Positions 51,066-60,357 of a stretch of 64,000 bases of DNA are shown piece after piece; within the stretch, counting starts at the first letter, position 1; every line of letters begins with the position of its first letter. The position numbers and the translations under genes are program-made. This DNA comes from Streptomyces phaeofaciens (GTDB taxonomy: Bacteria > Actinomycetota > Actinomycetes > Streptomycetales > Streptomycetaceae). Below the pieces are notes generated by a model. The model was not told the origin of the DNA. It ran no database searches and saw only the letters and a list, made by a program, of their open reading frames with translations. The stretch covers positions 1-64,000 of the forward strand of contig NZ_BMSA01000030.1 of assembly GCF_014648915.1 (NCBI RefSeq), written 5' to 3'.

Positions 51066-54000
51066 TCACTCCCACTCGTCGGCGTGGACGACATGACCGA
51101 ACCGCTTCACGGTGTCGGTCACCAGCCGCCAGTCGGAGCCGCCGTGTTCGGCGAAGTGGCTCAGGCTGCCGACCATGACGAGGAGCCGACGGGCCCGGGA
51201 CATCAGCACGTTGATCATTTCTCCGTGGCCGACGTGGCCGACGCTCTGGAGCGTGTTGCCCCGGACGGTGGACCGCACGAGCGAGACGACCACACGGTGT
51301 GCCTCCCTGCCCTGGAAGGAGTGGACCGTGTGCACCCGGCCGCGCAGCGACCCGCGCTGTTTGAGCAGGGCGACCTGGGCGGCGTACGGGGTGAGGACGG
51401 CGAGGCTGCCGGCGGCGTCCGGCTCGGTGGGGTCCGAGGGCTGCGGTCTCATGTCGGTGACGAGCCGGTCCACCAGGTCGACCTCGCCGGTGTTGATCCA
51501 GTACCCCTCGTCGGCGCAGTCGGGCCGCCCGGTGGTGTCGATCCAGACCAGCGGGGCGTTCTGCAGGAACGCGGGGCTGCGCACGCCGTGCGGCTCGTTG
51601 GCGGTGTCGTGGGTGGTGAGGAAGCTGACCGGCAGGCCCAGTTCGTGGTCCTGCTCCGCGGGCTCCTTGGGGTAGAAGGCGCGGCTCGCGGGTTCGGCGA
51701 TGAGGTGATGCATGCGGAACTGCTTCTCCAGGCTGCCGAGGGGCGGGACCTGCCGGCTCTGCGGTGGCCGCTCCCGCTGGGTGCGGAAGAGCTCGCCGAA
51801 GAGGCCGAGCGCCTTCAGATAGCTGGTGCGGGCTTCGTAGTGCCGCCGCACGTCGGGGTCACCGTGCCCGGCGAGGCTGGTCAGGAAGGCCCGCAGGTCG
51901 CTCTCCCGGTGCGGGCCGAGCTGCCGGTGGTCGCCGATGAGCGTCCACCGCACACCGAGGACCAGCGGGGTGACGACCTCCGTCGGCCAGGCCTTGGCCG
52001 CCTCCTCCAGGAGCACCCAGTCGAACAGGTCCGAGGGGTCGCGGACCGTGTCGGTGACGGTGGCGGCCATGGAACAGGTGGCGAGGACGACGTTGGCGCC
52101 GGCCTTGATCCGGTCGGAGACCTCCACCTGGTTGGCCTCGACCTGTTCCAGCCACTGCTGTGCGAGGGCGGCCTCGCTCGGTGTCGCGGCGGCCCGGCCC
52201 GGCGTGCCCGCCTGCCGGCCCAGCTTCTGGGTGATGTCGCGCACGACCGCACGGGTCAGCTCGGGCAGGGTGTGCCGGTGCAGGCGGGCGTCGACCTTGT
52301 CGATGCCTCGCGCTTCGGACATCTCGCGCAGCAGCAGGATCTGCCCCTTGCCGATGCCGTCGGCGAGTTCCTCGGCCAGCCGGATGCCGAGGTTGTCCAG
52401 GGCGAAGTTCGACTGGGCGCTGACCAGGACGCGCGCGCCCTTCTCCATCGTCAGGTAGCGGCTGACGGCGTGGGTGGCCACCGTGGTCTTGCCGGTGCCC
52501 GGTGGGCCCTGGAGGGCGTAGAAGGGGTGCATCGACAGCATGTCCCGGATCACGCTGGGGGCGTTGCCCTCCAGGTTTCCGTCGTCGCTGTCGTTGTAGC
52601 GGCCGCGGCCGAGGTCGATGGAGAGGGGTTCTCGCAGCGCCCGGATGAGTCCGGGGAGGTTCCCCAGGGAGTGCCGGGCCCGGGCCTGCCGGCCGAGCTG
52701 GATGTCGGATCCGGCGTCGGTCGAGGGGCGCAGCCAGCCGGTCTGCGGGACGGGGCCTCCGCCGATCCTGCGCACCATGATCGAGTGGGCGTCGAGGCGC
52801 CGGAGGAACTGGAGCTGGATCGGGTTGCGTCCGAAGTACGGCCGTTCCGCGTGGTCGAGCTTGACGAAGGCCTCCTCGTCGGAGCCGAGGTCGGCAACGA
52901 AGTCGCCGAAGAGGGGGCGCCGGCGCGGCTCCGCGGCGTAGGCGGTGAGCAGCGCGTTGCTGTGCATCCGGTCGTCGTCGCGGCGCTGGTCGTACGTCAG
53001 GACGGCGGTGTTCGCGGCCGCTTCGGCACCCGTCGTGCCCGGTTCCTCCTCGACGCGGACGAACGGGTACTTGCGTGCGTTGAGCTCGACCGTCTGGTAG
53101 TCGATCAGGAAGTCGAGAGCGGTGAGGAACGCCTCGTCCTTGTGGTCCTTGCTCCGGGCGCCCACCGACACCGACTCGGTGAGCCGGGTCCACGAGGGGC
53201 GGCCGGTCCGGTGGTGGGAGATGTCCTGGCGTGCCTTGTAGGCGACCAGGTCGATGCGGGACAGCCGGCGCCGGGGGTGGGCGTTGACGAGTTCCTGGGC
53301 GTAGTCGCGGTCGCGGAGGTACTTGATGACCAGCGTGTCGTCGTAACTGCGCTGGTCGTCCTTGGGGGCCGAGCCGTCGTAGAGGTAGGCGCAGAACCAC
53401 ACCGCGCTCTCGCCGATGAGGACCCACTCCGCCTCGCGCAGTTTCTCCTCACGACCCGTGGCGTAGCCGAAGGCGCCGTTGGGCGATCGGACCAGTTCGG
53501 CCTGGCGCAGCTCCTTCTCGAAGAATGCCTTCAGCTCCTCGCGGCCGGCCGCGTCGTCGGGGCTGCGGGAGACCCAGTTGCGCTGCTTGTAGATCGTCTC
53601 GACGGATTCGTCGGGCATGAAGGCGACGAGGTGCGGGAGCTGGCTCTCGTCCTTGTCCTCCCAGACGCCGCAGACCGCCTCCCAGTCCCGCTCGATCCTG
53701 CGGGCCGCGTCGTAGGACGTGATGCGCGCCTCGGGGCGCTGCTCCAGCATGCTCCTGAGCAGCCGGGTGAGTGCGGCCGGTATCTCGGACCGGTGGGTCA
53801 GATGGGCCCGCATCGCGCGGTGCAGCCTGCTGAGGGCCTGGCGCACCCCGGACTCGTCGGCCGCCGCGACACCCGCGTAGTCGTCCGGGACGCAGTCGCT
53901 GACCGGACCGCAGAACAGCTCGAAGCCGAGGACACCGAGTCCGAACACGTCCGTGGTGTCCCAGTCCCGGCGCGACGCCGGGACCGCGTCGAAGAGCGAG

Positions 54001-54704
54001 GGATGCGTCTCGGGGGCCAGGTAGGCGAGATGCCGGGCCGGTTCGACGTGTTCCGGAGGGGTCAGATAGAGCTGTCGGATGCTCTGCTGGGCCTTGTCCC
54101 CCTGGGACTGACTGCCCATGGAGCGCAGCAGGTTGCCGATCAGCGTACTCATCTCGAAGCGTTCGAGCCCCAGGGCCATGTGCTCGGACCCCTCGTCGTG
54201 GCCCGTCTTGACCCGCAGGGCGCCGAGGGTGAGATTGCGGTGCAGGATGCCGGAGCCGTGCAACTGGCTGAGCGCGTCGACGAGCACGCTGAACTGTTCG
54301 AAGGCGGCGATACGGTGTTCCTGTGCCCAGGCGACGGCCCGGTCGATGTTCAGCGGTCTGCCGTTGTCCTGGGTCATGGTGAAGGCGATGGCCTCCGTCG
54401 CGTCGAACCCGCCGTCGCTGATCTGCGGCAGGGCGGGGTGGTTGAGGGCCTGGAGGCGCAGCAGACTGCGCACCTCGTGCTCCCAGAGCTCGCCCGCGAA
54501 CTCGTGGATGCCGTCGAAGACCGACATCTCGAAGGTCTCGTACTCGTCGCCCGGGGTCTGCATGCGCACGCGCATCAGCCGGTTCTCGAGCACGACGACC
54601 GGGTCGGTGATCCGCTCGTAGGGGCCGTACGAGGCCCCGGGGCGGCAGAAGAGCCGGTCCACCAGGTCGGCGTACCAGTCAGCGTCCTTGCCCGGTCCGG
54701 ACAT
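51066..54704 (-). CDS. Kinase-like domain fused to an SF1 (AAA_11/12) helicase
   Basis: 1212 residues from the ATG at 54704 (AAGGGGG upstream; GTG at 54707 also possible). Residues about 30-345 are a eukaryotic-type kinase fold with LHGSGILHRNLTLGALRV; the HRD motif is HRN (155-157) and the DFG position reads LERF, so it is likely a pseudokinase. A linker of about 380 residues follows. The C-terminal 480 residues are an Upf1/DNA2-like SF1 helicase: Walker A ALQGPPGTGKTTVATHA (about 730), EEAAKAWP (about 895), LIGDHRQLGPH, EKQFRMH, VHSFQGREAHRVVVSL, and NVLMSRARRLLVMVG. Overlaps the caspase gene by 26 bp. Confidence 0.85.
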   Translation of the reverse strand: MSGPGKDADWYADLVDRLFCRPGASYGPYERITDPVVVLENRLMRVRMQTPGDEYETFEMSVFDGIHEFAGELWEHEVRSLLRLQALNHPALPQISDGGFDATEAIAFTMTQDNGRPLNIDRAVAWAQEHRIAAFEQFSVLVDALSQLHGSGILHRNLTLGALRVKTGHDEGSEHMALGLERFEMSTLIGNLLRSMGSQSQGDKAQQSIRQLYLTPPEHVEPARHLAYLAPETHPSLFDAVPASRRDWDTTDVFGLGVLGFELFCGPVSDCVPDDYAGVAAADESGVRQALSRLHRAMRAHLTHRSEIPAALTRLLRSMLEQRPEARITSYDAARRIERDWEAVCGVWEDKDESQLPHLVAFMPDESVETIYKQRNWVSRSPDDAAGREELKAFFEKELRQAELVRSPNGAFGYATGREEKLREAEWVLIGESAVWFCAYLYDGSAPKDDQRSYDDTLVIKYLRDRDYAQELVNAHPRRRLSRIDLVAYKARQDISHHRTGRPSWTRLTESVSVGARSKDHKDEAFLTALDFLIDYQTVELNARKYPFVRVEEEPGTTGAEAAANTAVLTYDQRRDDDRMHSNALLTAYAAEPRRRPLFGDFVADLGSDEEAFVKLDHAERPYFGRNPIQLQFLRRLDAHSIMVRRIGGGPVPQTGWLRPSTDAGSDIQLGRQARARHSLGNLPGLIRALREPLSIDLGRGRYNDSDDGNLEGNAPSVIRDMLSMHPFYALQGPPGTGKTTVATHAVSRYLTMEKGARVLVSAQSNFALDNLGIRLAEELADGIGKGQILLLREMSEARGIDKVDARLHRHTLPELTRAVVRDITQKLGRQAGTPGRAAATPSEAALAQQWLEQVEANQVEVSDRIKAGANVVLATCSMAATVTDTVRDPSDLFDWVLLEEAAKAWPTEVVTPLVLGVRWTLIGDHRQLGPHRESDLRAFLTSLAGHGDPDVRRHYEARTSYLKALGLFGELFRTQRERPPQSRQVPPLGSLEKQFRMHHLIAEPASRAFYPKEPAEQDHELGLPVSFLTTHDTANEPHGVRSPAFLQNAPLVWIDTTGRPDCADEGYWINTGEVDLVDRLVTDMRPQPSDPTEPDAAGSLAVLTPYAAQVALLKQRGSLRGRVHTVHSFQGREAHRVVVSLVRSTVRGNTLQSVGHVGHGEMINVLMSRARRLLVMVGSLSHFAEHGGSDWRLVTDTVKRFGHVVHADEWE

Positions 54705-57700
54705 CACGGCCCCCTTCCGTCCGTCCTGCCAGCAGCCAGGACTCCGTGCGTACGACGAGGAGTCCCTCGTCGGTTCCGATCGCGATGCGGCCGTCGCCGA
54801 GGTCGGCGAGGCTGAAGCATCTGGTGTCGAGCGTGAGGGTGTGCAGCGGCGTCCGGTCGACGGGCTCCGCGCGGCCGGCGGGGGTCGCGGGGCCGGTCGG
54901 GTCGGCGGGGTCCCAGAACCGGACGGTGCAGTCGTTGCCGTCGCCGCAGGAGGCGACGAGGTGCCGCCCGTCGCCCGCGGTGAACTCGATGACGTCGGTC
55001 ACCCAGTCCTGGTGGGCGTTCAGCGGTGTTCCGTACGGGCGGCCCGTCGCCTCGACGGTGAGTTCTATCCGCTCGCTCCTGCCGTACCGGGCGTGCAGCA
55101 CCGTCCCGCCCGGCCCGGTCACGAGCGTCGTGCCGGGAGGCGGCCCCGCCCGGTGGTGGCCGGGGGGCACGTCGACGGGCTGCCCGGTGAGGGCGTCGAA
55201 GGCCTGGAGGGCGCCGCGCCGGGGTTCGGCGATCAGCACGGTGCGGCCGTCGGGACCGGTGGCGGTGGTGAGCCGCTCGATCCTGCCCATGTGCGGATCG
55301 GTCGCGGTGCGGGGGCCCGCGACGGCCGTGCGCGGCCCGGGGTACGGATGCCACACGCTGACGGCGCCGTTGTCGGCGGCGGTGGCCAGCAGCGTGTCGC
55401 CGCCCGGCCCCGGGAAGGCGGTGACGGCCAGGCCCTCGGTGGCCACGCCCCGGGAACCGGGGCCGGCCGGACGGTCCTCGGTCGGTGCGCCGGCCGCGCC
55501 CTTCGCCGGTGCCTGCGTCCCTCCCTCCGTCACGCCGGTCAGGGCGTCCCAGACACGGACGGCACCGTCGCGGCCGGCGGCGGCGAGCAGCGGACGGTGG
55601 CCGTCGGCGGCGGTGAGGACGGTCAGGTCGTACACCGGGCCGTCGGACTCGAACGCGACGACCGGCTCGCCGGTGGCGGGGTCCCACACCCGCACCCCGC
55701 CGTCGTCCCACCCGCCGGCCAGTAACGTACGGCGGTCGTCCGGCCGTTCGAAGGCGACCACGGTGCGCGCCGTCGCACCGTCACGGTGTACCGGCTCGCC
55801 CCTGCGGCGGAGGTCGCCGGCGGCCCAGACCCGGATCCCGTCACCCGCCGCGCTGGCGAGGAGCGTCGCTCCGTCGGCGTCACGGAACGACGTGAGGGCC
55901 CAGACCGGTCCGCCGGTGTGGCCGCGGAACCCGCGGCGCTGCCGGCCGGTCGTCGGCTCCACGAAGCGGATTCCGCCGCCGTACTCCCCGACCGCCAGCA
56001 GCGGCACCTCGGCCGAGCCCCCGTCGGCACCGCCGGGCACCAGACAGCCGTGCAGGGAGTGCGGCCACATGCCGTTCTCGAAGGAGTCGACGAGCCGGGG
56101 CCGATGCGCGGACAGGTCCCAGATCCGCACGCACTTGTCGTGGCCCGAGGTCGCCAGCAGGGTGGTGCCGGGAAGCGCGGTCACCGAGGTCACCGGCCCG
56201 GTGGAGAACGCCGCGGCGGTCGTGACGGCGTACTCGCGGGCCGGGTCCCAGACGTGCAGAGCGCCGCCGTCGTCGACCCCGGCCAGCAGTGCGCCCCCGC
56301 CGTGGCCGGTGACGCACGTCAGCGAACGGACCGGTACGCCCGGGTAGGCGAGGGTCAGCCGGGGCGGGCGGGGCCGCAGCCGGGACCAGCACAGCTGCCA
56401 GCCCGCGCGCCGCGTGCCCTCGTGCGGCTCCTCCGGTCCGGGGGCGGTCCCGGTGGCGCGGGCCGTACCCAGCTGGCGCAGGCCCACCCGGTCGGCCGGG
56501 CCGCCACGCCGCAGGAGGTGGGCGGTGTCCAGGACGCCCAGGACGGCCGGCGGCAGGTTGCCCGACTCGCCCACCGCGCGCAGGACGTCGGTGGCGACGG
56601 CCGGTACGGACAGCCGGTCGAGCACCTCCGGCCGCTCGGCGAGCCCGGCCCAGCCCGGGATGCCGGCCGCCGCCGCATGCCCGGAGAGGTGGCGTTCCAG
56701 ATAGGGGTTGAGCGGCCGGGCGCGGGACTCGTCCGCGAGACGCACCAGCGCCTGCGTGATCCGCAGCGCGCGCCCGCCGGTGTCCTGGGAGCCGGCCCCG
56801 GTGAAGTACTCGGCGAAGGTCTGGTGCGCGAGCCGGTGAACGCTCTGCCCGTCCTCACCGTCCAGCATCACGTAGGGCGCGGCGGCCTCGAGGATGTCGT
56901 CGATGTCGCCGGGGCCGACGGGGGCTTCGGGGCCGTCACCGAGCGCCGACGCGGCGGTGGCCCAGATCCCGTCCGCCCGGGGCAGCCCTCGGCCCTGCGC
57001 GTGGGCGAGGGCCTCGATCAGCCGGTGCGCGCGGGAGTGCCGGGCACCGAGCCGCCGGAGCCCGGCCGCGAAGAGGGCGCGGTGGTCGCTCAGGAGCAGC
57101 CCGGCGAGTTCACCGACCCGGTCGGCGGTCAGCAGGCCGGGGTCGGCCAGGATCTCGTGCACGGCGAGGCCCGCGTACAGGAAGTCCCGGTCCGCCGCTT
57201 CGTCGCCGACGATCAGCACGGCGGCGCGCCGGACGGCGTCCTGGAAGGCTTCCGGCCCGCCGGAAAAGCCGTCCCGTGCCTGCTCCAGGCTCTGCGTGAC
57301 GAACGCGGACATCGCCTGTGCGTCGCGGCGTAACCAGTGCACGTGGACATGCTCCTCGCCCGCGCCGAGAGCGTCGAGGAGGTCGTGGTCGGAGCTGGGC
57401 GGGCGGTCGGGTGCCTCGCCGGAGGAAGGACGGGATCCGACGACGGTCCGCAGGCCCGGCAGTGTGCCGAGCTCGCGCAGGAGGCCGGCGATGAGCAGGG
57501 GCTCGTGCGCCTCGTCCAGGGCGTCCACGAGGAGCGTGTACGTACGGTCGGGGCGGGCCGCCGAACGCAGGGCGTGGACCAGGGCGTTGGAGCGTTCGAC
57601 GGGGTACAGGGCGTCCGCCGGCACCTCGACGTCCAGGGCCTTGGCGAGCCGGGTGGTGACGTCGTGCGTGGTCGCCCCGGTCAGATGGAGGGTGACGTCG

Positions 57701-58755
57701 ACGTTCGGCAGGTCGAGAGGGTCTTCGTAGTCGGGGCCGGCGAAACCGGCCCGCGACAGCAGCGGCAGCAACTCGCCGAAGCGGGCGTTGGCGTGCAGCA
57801 GGACGTTGCCGAGCAGGGCGGACTTGCCGCACCCGGCCCGGCCGCTGACGACCAGGAGGCCCGACCGGTGGTGGGCGAGCCACTCGGCGATGGCGGCGCG
57901 GTCGTCGGCGCGCCCGACGAAGTTCCAGGACAGCTCACCGAAGTCGGAGCCGAGCCCCTTGCGGGCGAAGTGCGCCCGCTCAGCCTCCGGCAGTGCGTCG
58001 ATCGCCGTGCGCAGCCGGGCGTGGTTCTCCACCGAGGCGGTGACCGGGAACGCGGTACGGCGGCGCAGCGGTGGCAGGCCGCCCAGGTTGAGCGCGCCGA
58101 TGAAGAACGCCTGGGCCTCGTCGAGGTACTGGGCCAGTCCGCTGACGGGAATCTCCGTGTCGTGGTCGGAGTAGCGCTGGGTGAGGATCCGTTCGAGGAC
58201 GTGGCGGAACGTGCCCAGATGCCCGAGCCCCTCGTCGCGTCCGGAGCCGACGAGCAGCAGACCGCCGGCGCTCTTCGCCGCGCTGATCGCGGCGAGGGCG
58301 TGCTCCACGAACCCCTCGGCGCCACAGGCCTCGACGACGACGATGTCCCACTTGCGGTAGTAGGACCTCAGTCGGCGTGCTTCGACGACGTGCCTGGCGA
58401 GGAAGGCCGGCGGGATCCGGGAGTCGTCCTCCATCCTCGGGGCGCCCCGCACGTAGAGGGCGGACTCCTGGCCGTTCGAGGTGCCGTGTCCGATCCACAG
58501 CAGGACGCCGTTGCGGACGTCCTGCGGGCCGGCCCACGCGGTCAGCCGCTGGTCGACCTGTGCCAGGTCGCGCTCCTCGGGCTTGGCTTCCCAGGGAACG
58601 AGGGTGCCGCCGAACTGGGCGAGCAGATCACCGATCGCCCGCGCCTCGTCGTCGGCGTCGAAGTTCTCCTGCCGCACGTAGTCGCCGAGCGCCACGGAAT
58701 AGACGTCGAAGCCGTCCCCGTCCGGCTCCGCCTCCGGGTTCGTGTCCCCCCACAC
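54679..58755 (-). CDS. Caspase-like protease / NTPase / WD40 conflict protein
   Basis: 1358 residues from a GTG at 58755. Residues 1-230 are a caspase-like peptidase: catalytic His H90 in VLLWIGHGTSNG and Cys C144 in VVVEACGAEGF. A STAND/AAA-type NTPase follows, with Walker A GRAGCGKS (305-312) and Walker B LLVDALDEAHEPLL (about 415), then a helical region. From about 810 there are at least seven WD40 units ending in HVWDP, RIWDL, RVWAA, RVWDP, RVWDA, SVWHP and RFWDP. Such proteins are thought to sense a signal through the repeats, oligomerise with NTP, and release protease activity leading to cell death. Operon partners are a lipase and a kinase-helicase. Confidence 0.88.
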   Translation of the reverse strand: MWGDTNPEAEPDGDGFDVYSVALGDYVRQENFDADDEARAIGDLLAQFGGTLVPWEAKPEERDLAQVDQRLTAWAGPQDVRNGVLLWIGHGTSNGQESALYVRGAPRMEDDSRIPPAFLARHVVEARRLRSYYRKWDIVVVEACGAEGFVEHALAAISAAKSAGGLLLVGSGRDEGLGHLGTFRHVLERILTQRYSDHDTEIPVSGLAQYLDEAQAFFIGALNLGGLPPLRRRTAFPVTASVENHARLRTAIDALPEAERAHFARKGLGSDFGELSWNFVGRADDRAAIAEWLAHHRSGLLVVSGRAGCGKSALLGNVLLHANARFGELLPLLSRAGFAGPDYEDPLDLPNVDVTLHLTGATTHDVTTRLAKALDVEVPADALYPVERSNALVHALRSAARPDRTYTLLVDALDEAHEPLLIAGLLRELGTLPGLRTVVGSRPSSGEAPDRPPSSDHDLLDALGAGEEHVHVHWLRRDAQAMSAFVTQSLEQARDGFSGGPEAFQDAVRRAAVLIVGDEAADRDFLYAGLAVHEILADPGLLTADRVGELAGLLLSDHRALFAAGLRRLGARHSRAHRLIEALAHAQGRGLPRADGIWATAASALGDGPEAPVGPGDIDDILEAAAPYVMLDGEDGQSVHRLAHQTFAEYFTGAGSQDTGGRALRITQALVRLADESRARPLNPYLERHLSGHAAAAGIPGWAGLAERPEVLDRLSVPAVATDVLRAVGESGNLPPAVLGVLDTAHLLRRGGPADRVGLRQLGTARATGTAPGPEEPHEGTRRAGWQLCWSRLRPRPPRLTLAYPGVPVRSLTCVTGHGGGALLAGVDDGGALHVWDPAREYAVTTAAAFSTGPVTSVTALPGTTLLATSGHDKCVRIWDLSAHRPRLVDSFENGMWPHSLHGCLVPGGADGGSAEVPLLAVGEYGGGIRFVEPTTGRQRRGFRGHTGGPVWALTSFRDADGATLLASAAGDGIRVWAAGDLRRRGEPVHRDGATARTVVAFERPDDRRTLLAGGWDDGGVRVWDPATGEPVVAFESDGPVYDLTVLTAADGHRPLLAAAGRDGAVRVWDALTGVTEGGTQAPAKGAAGAPTEDRPAGPGSRGVATEGLAVTAFPGPGGDTLLATAADNGAVSVWHPYPGPRTAVAGPRTATDPHMGRIERLTTATGPDGRTVLIAEPRRGALQAFDALTGQPVDVPPGHHRAGPPPGTTLVTGPGGTVLHARYGRSERIELTVEATGRPYGTPLNAHQDWVTDVIEFTAGDGRHLVASCGDGNDCTVRFWDPADPTGPATPAGRAEPVDRTPLHTLTLDTRCFSLADLGDGRIAIGTDEGLLVVRTESWLLAGRTEGGRDVRTGQGR

Positions 58756-58758
58756 AGG

Positions 58759-60234
58759 TCAGCCGCCGAAGTCCGGGTCCTCGGCGCTGACGAGGACCAG
58801 CCGGGTGACCGGTTCGCTGCCGCCCGACACCTTGATCCGGTACAGGCCGGGTTCTCGCAGCCGGCACCGGACGCGGAGCGCGCCGGACGTGTCACGGCGC
58901 GGCGGCAGCCGCGGGGCGTCGACGACGCGGTCGGTGTCCCCGGTGTCCTCGATCCGGCAGCTCATCCGGCGCGGGTCGTCCTCGCCGGTCACCGTGATCT
59001 CGAACTCTTCCTGCACGCCCACGAGATCAGGCACCTCGAGCCCGGTCTCGCCGTGCCCGAGGCGTTGTCCCAGGTCCGTGAGGCGGCGCAGCCCGGTCAA
59101 CAGTCCGCGCGCCCGGTCGATCGCGCTGCCGCAGCTGGCCAGCGCGCCGTGCTGCTGGGCGTAGGTGCCGCCCTCTTCGGTGCCGTCGACGTGTCCCGCG
59201 TAGCGGTAGACGGTGCCGTCACCTCCGCAGTCGTCCTTGAGCGGCCGCCCGATGCCGTCCCGCCACACCTCGTCGTCCGGGTGTCGCTTGAAGACGTACG
59301 GCTGGGTCAGGACGACTCCGTCCTTCAGCCGCATGCTCTGCATGGTGTGCTGGGCGATGCCGACGACCATCACATGGTCCGGGATGCGTGTGGAGCGCAG
59401 CGCCGTCGTGCGGGAGAGGGACGCCTCGGCCAGTTCCGGGTCGCCACCGAGGGCGGCGATGTCCGCGGGGGTGGGCGCGACCATGTCGTCGGCGGTCTCG
59501 ACACAGCGGTAGGCGGGGAGCAGATCGTGCAGCCCGGGAAGGGTCCGGGCCAGGTCCCGTAACTGCCGGTGGGGCAGCGGTACGGGCGCGCCGCGCCCGG
59601 AGTTGAGGATCGCCGCCGCCTTCACGGCGCCGTGGAACGGTGTGCCGAGGGTGAGCGTGGCGCGTACCCGGTCTGTCGCTCCGGGGATCCGGGTCAGTTC
59701 CCGGACCAGCAGGCCGCCCATGGAGTGTGCGACGAGCACCACCTCGGCCGGCCGCCCGTCCGGATCGTGGCGCCGGGCCGCCGCGTACGCGGGATGCTCC
59801 GTCCAGGCCCGCAGGTGCCGGTCGATCGCGTCGGCGAGCAGACGGGCGTTGTGCGCGACCGGGAGCCGCCAGTCGTACGCGAACTCGCAGATCGCGGCCG
59901 GGTCGGCGACGGCGGGCGTGATTCCCCGGACGAGGCCGGTGTACGGCTCCGTTCCCCCGAGGAGCGGCGACCAGGAGGCGAACTTCAGGAGCCTCCGGGC
60001 GGTGATCCGGCCCGTCCGGCCGGCCCGCTCCTCGTCGGTGACGGCGAGTGCCGCCATCCCGCTCTTGTGATGCCAGCGGGCGGAGTACGCGAGCGCTCTC
60101 CGCATGCCCCACAGAACACGGCCGGAGTCCGTCTCGACCAGCTCGCTGCCCATGATCCCCGGGATGATCACTACGGCGTCGTGGGTCGCGGCATTCCCGA
60201 CCACGGGCAGGTTGACGGGGTCTAAGTGCTCCAT
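58759..60234 (-). CDS. LCAT/PGAP1-like alpha/beta-hydrolase (lipase)
   Basis: 491 residues from the ATG at 60234. Nucleophile elbow VVLVAHSMGGLLVRE (Ser at about 169), oxyanion region VVIIPGIMGSELVE, and a His-bearing loop GGDGTVYRYAGHVDGT, as in lecithin:cholesterol acyltransferase-like bacterial proteins. A C-terminal beta domain of about 110 residues (VRCRLREPGLYRIKVSGG) follows. No signal peptide, so it acts in the cytoplasm. First gene of the five-gene operon and 3 nt from the caspase GTG, so it is a plausible membrane-attacking effector. Confidence 0.8.
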   Translation of the reverse strand: MEHLDPVNLPVVGNAATHDAVVIIPGIMGSELVETDSGRVLWGMRRALAYSARWHHKSGMAALAVTDEERAGRTGRITARRLLKFASWSPLLGGTEPYTGLVRGITPAVADPAAICEFAYDWRLPVAHNARLLADAIDRHLRAWTEHPAYAAARRHDPDGRPAEVVLVAHSMGGLLVRELTRIPGATDRVRATLTLGTPFHGAVKAAAILNSGRGAPVPLPHRQLRDLARTLPGLHDLLPAYRCVETADDMVAPTPADIAALGGDPELAEASLSRTTALRSTRIPDHVMVVGIAQHTMQSMRLKDGVVLTQPYVFKRHPDDEVWRDGIGRPLKDDCGGDGTVYRYAGHVDGTEEGGTYAQQHGALASCGSAIDRARGLLTGLRRLTDLGQRLGHGETGLEVPDLVGVQEEFEITVTGEDDPRRMSCRIEDTGDTDRVVDAPRLPPRRDTSGALRVRCRLREPGLYRIKVSGGSEPVTRLVLVSAEDPDFGG

Positions 60235-60357
60235 GGGCCGAGAGCCTACGGTGAGACCTGCCCGTCTCGTGGCGTGTCCCCCGAATGTGCCCATCCTGTC
60301 CACACCACGACTTCCCTGTGGTGCGGACAGCGTGGTCTCCTCGGGTCGTGCCCCGCG

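Noticed and set aside
51084..54815. 1243-codon open frame antisense to the kinase-helicase gene
   Set aside because: Mirror frame of a GC-rich gene; no RBS and no motifs. The other long plus-strand frames between 45.5 and 59.6 kb were rejected for the same reason.
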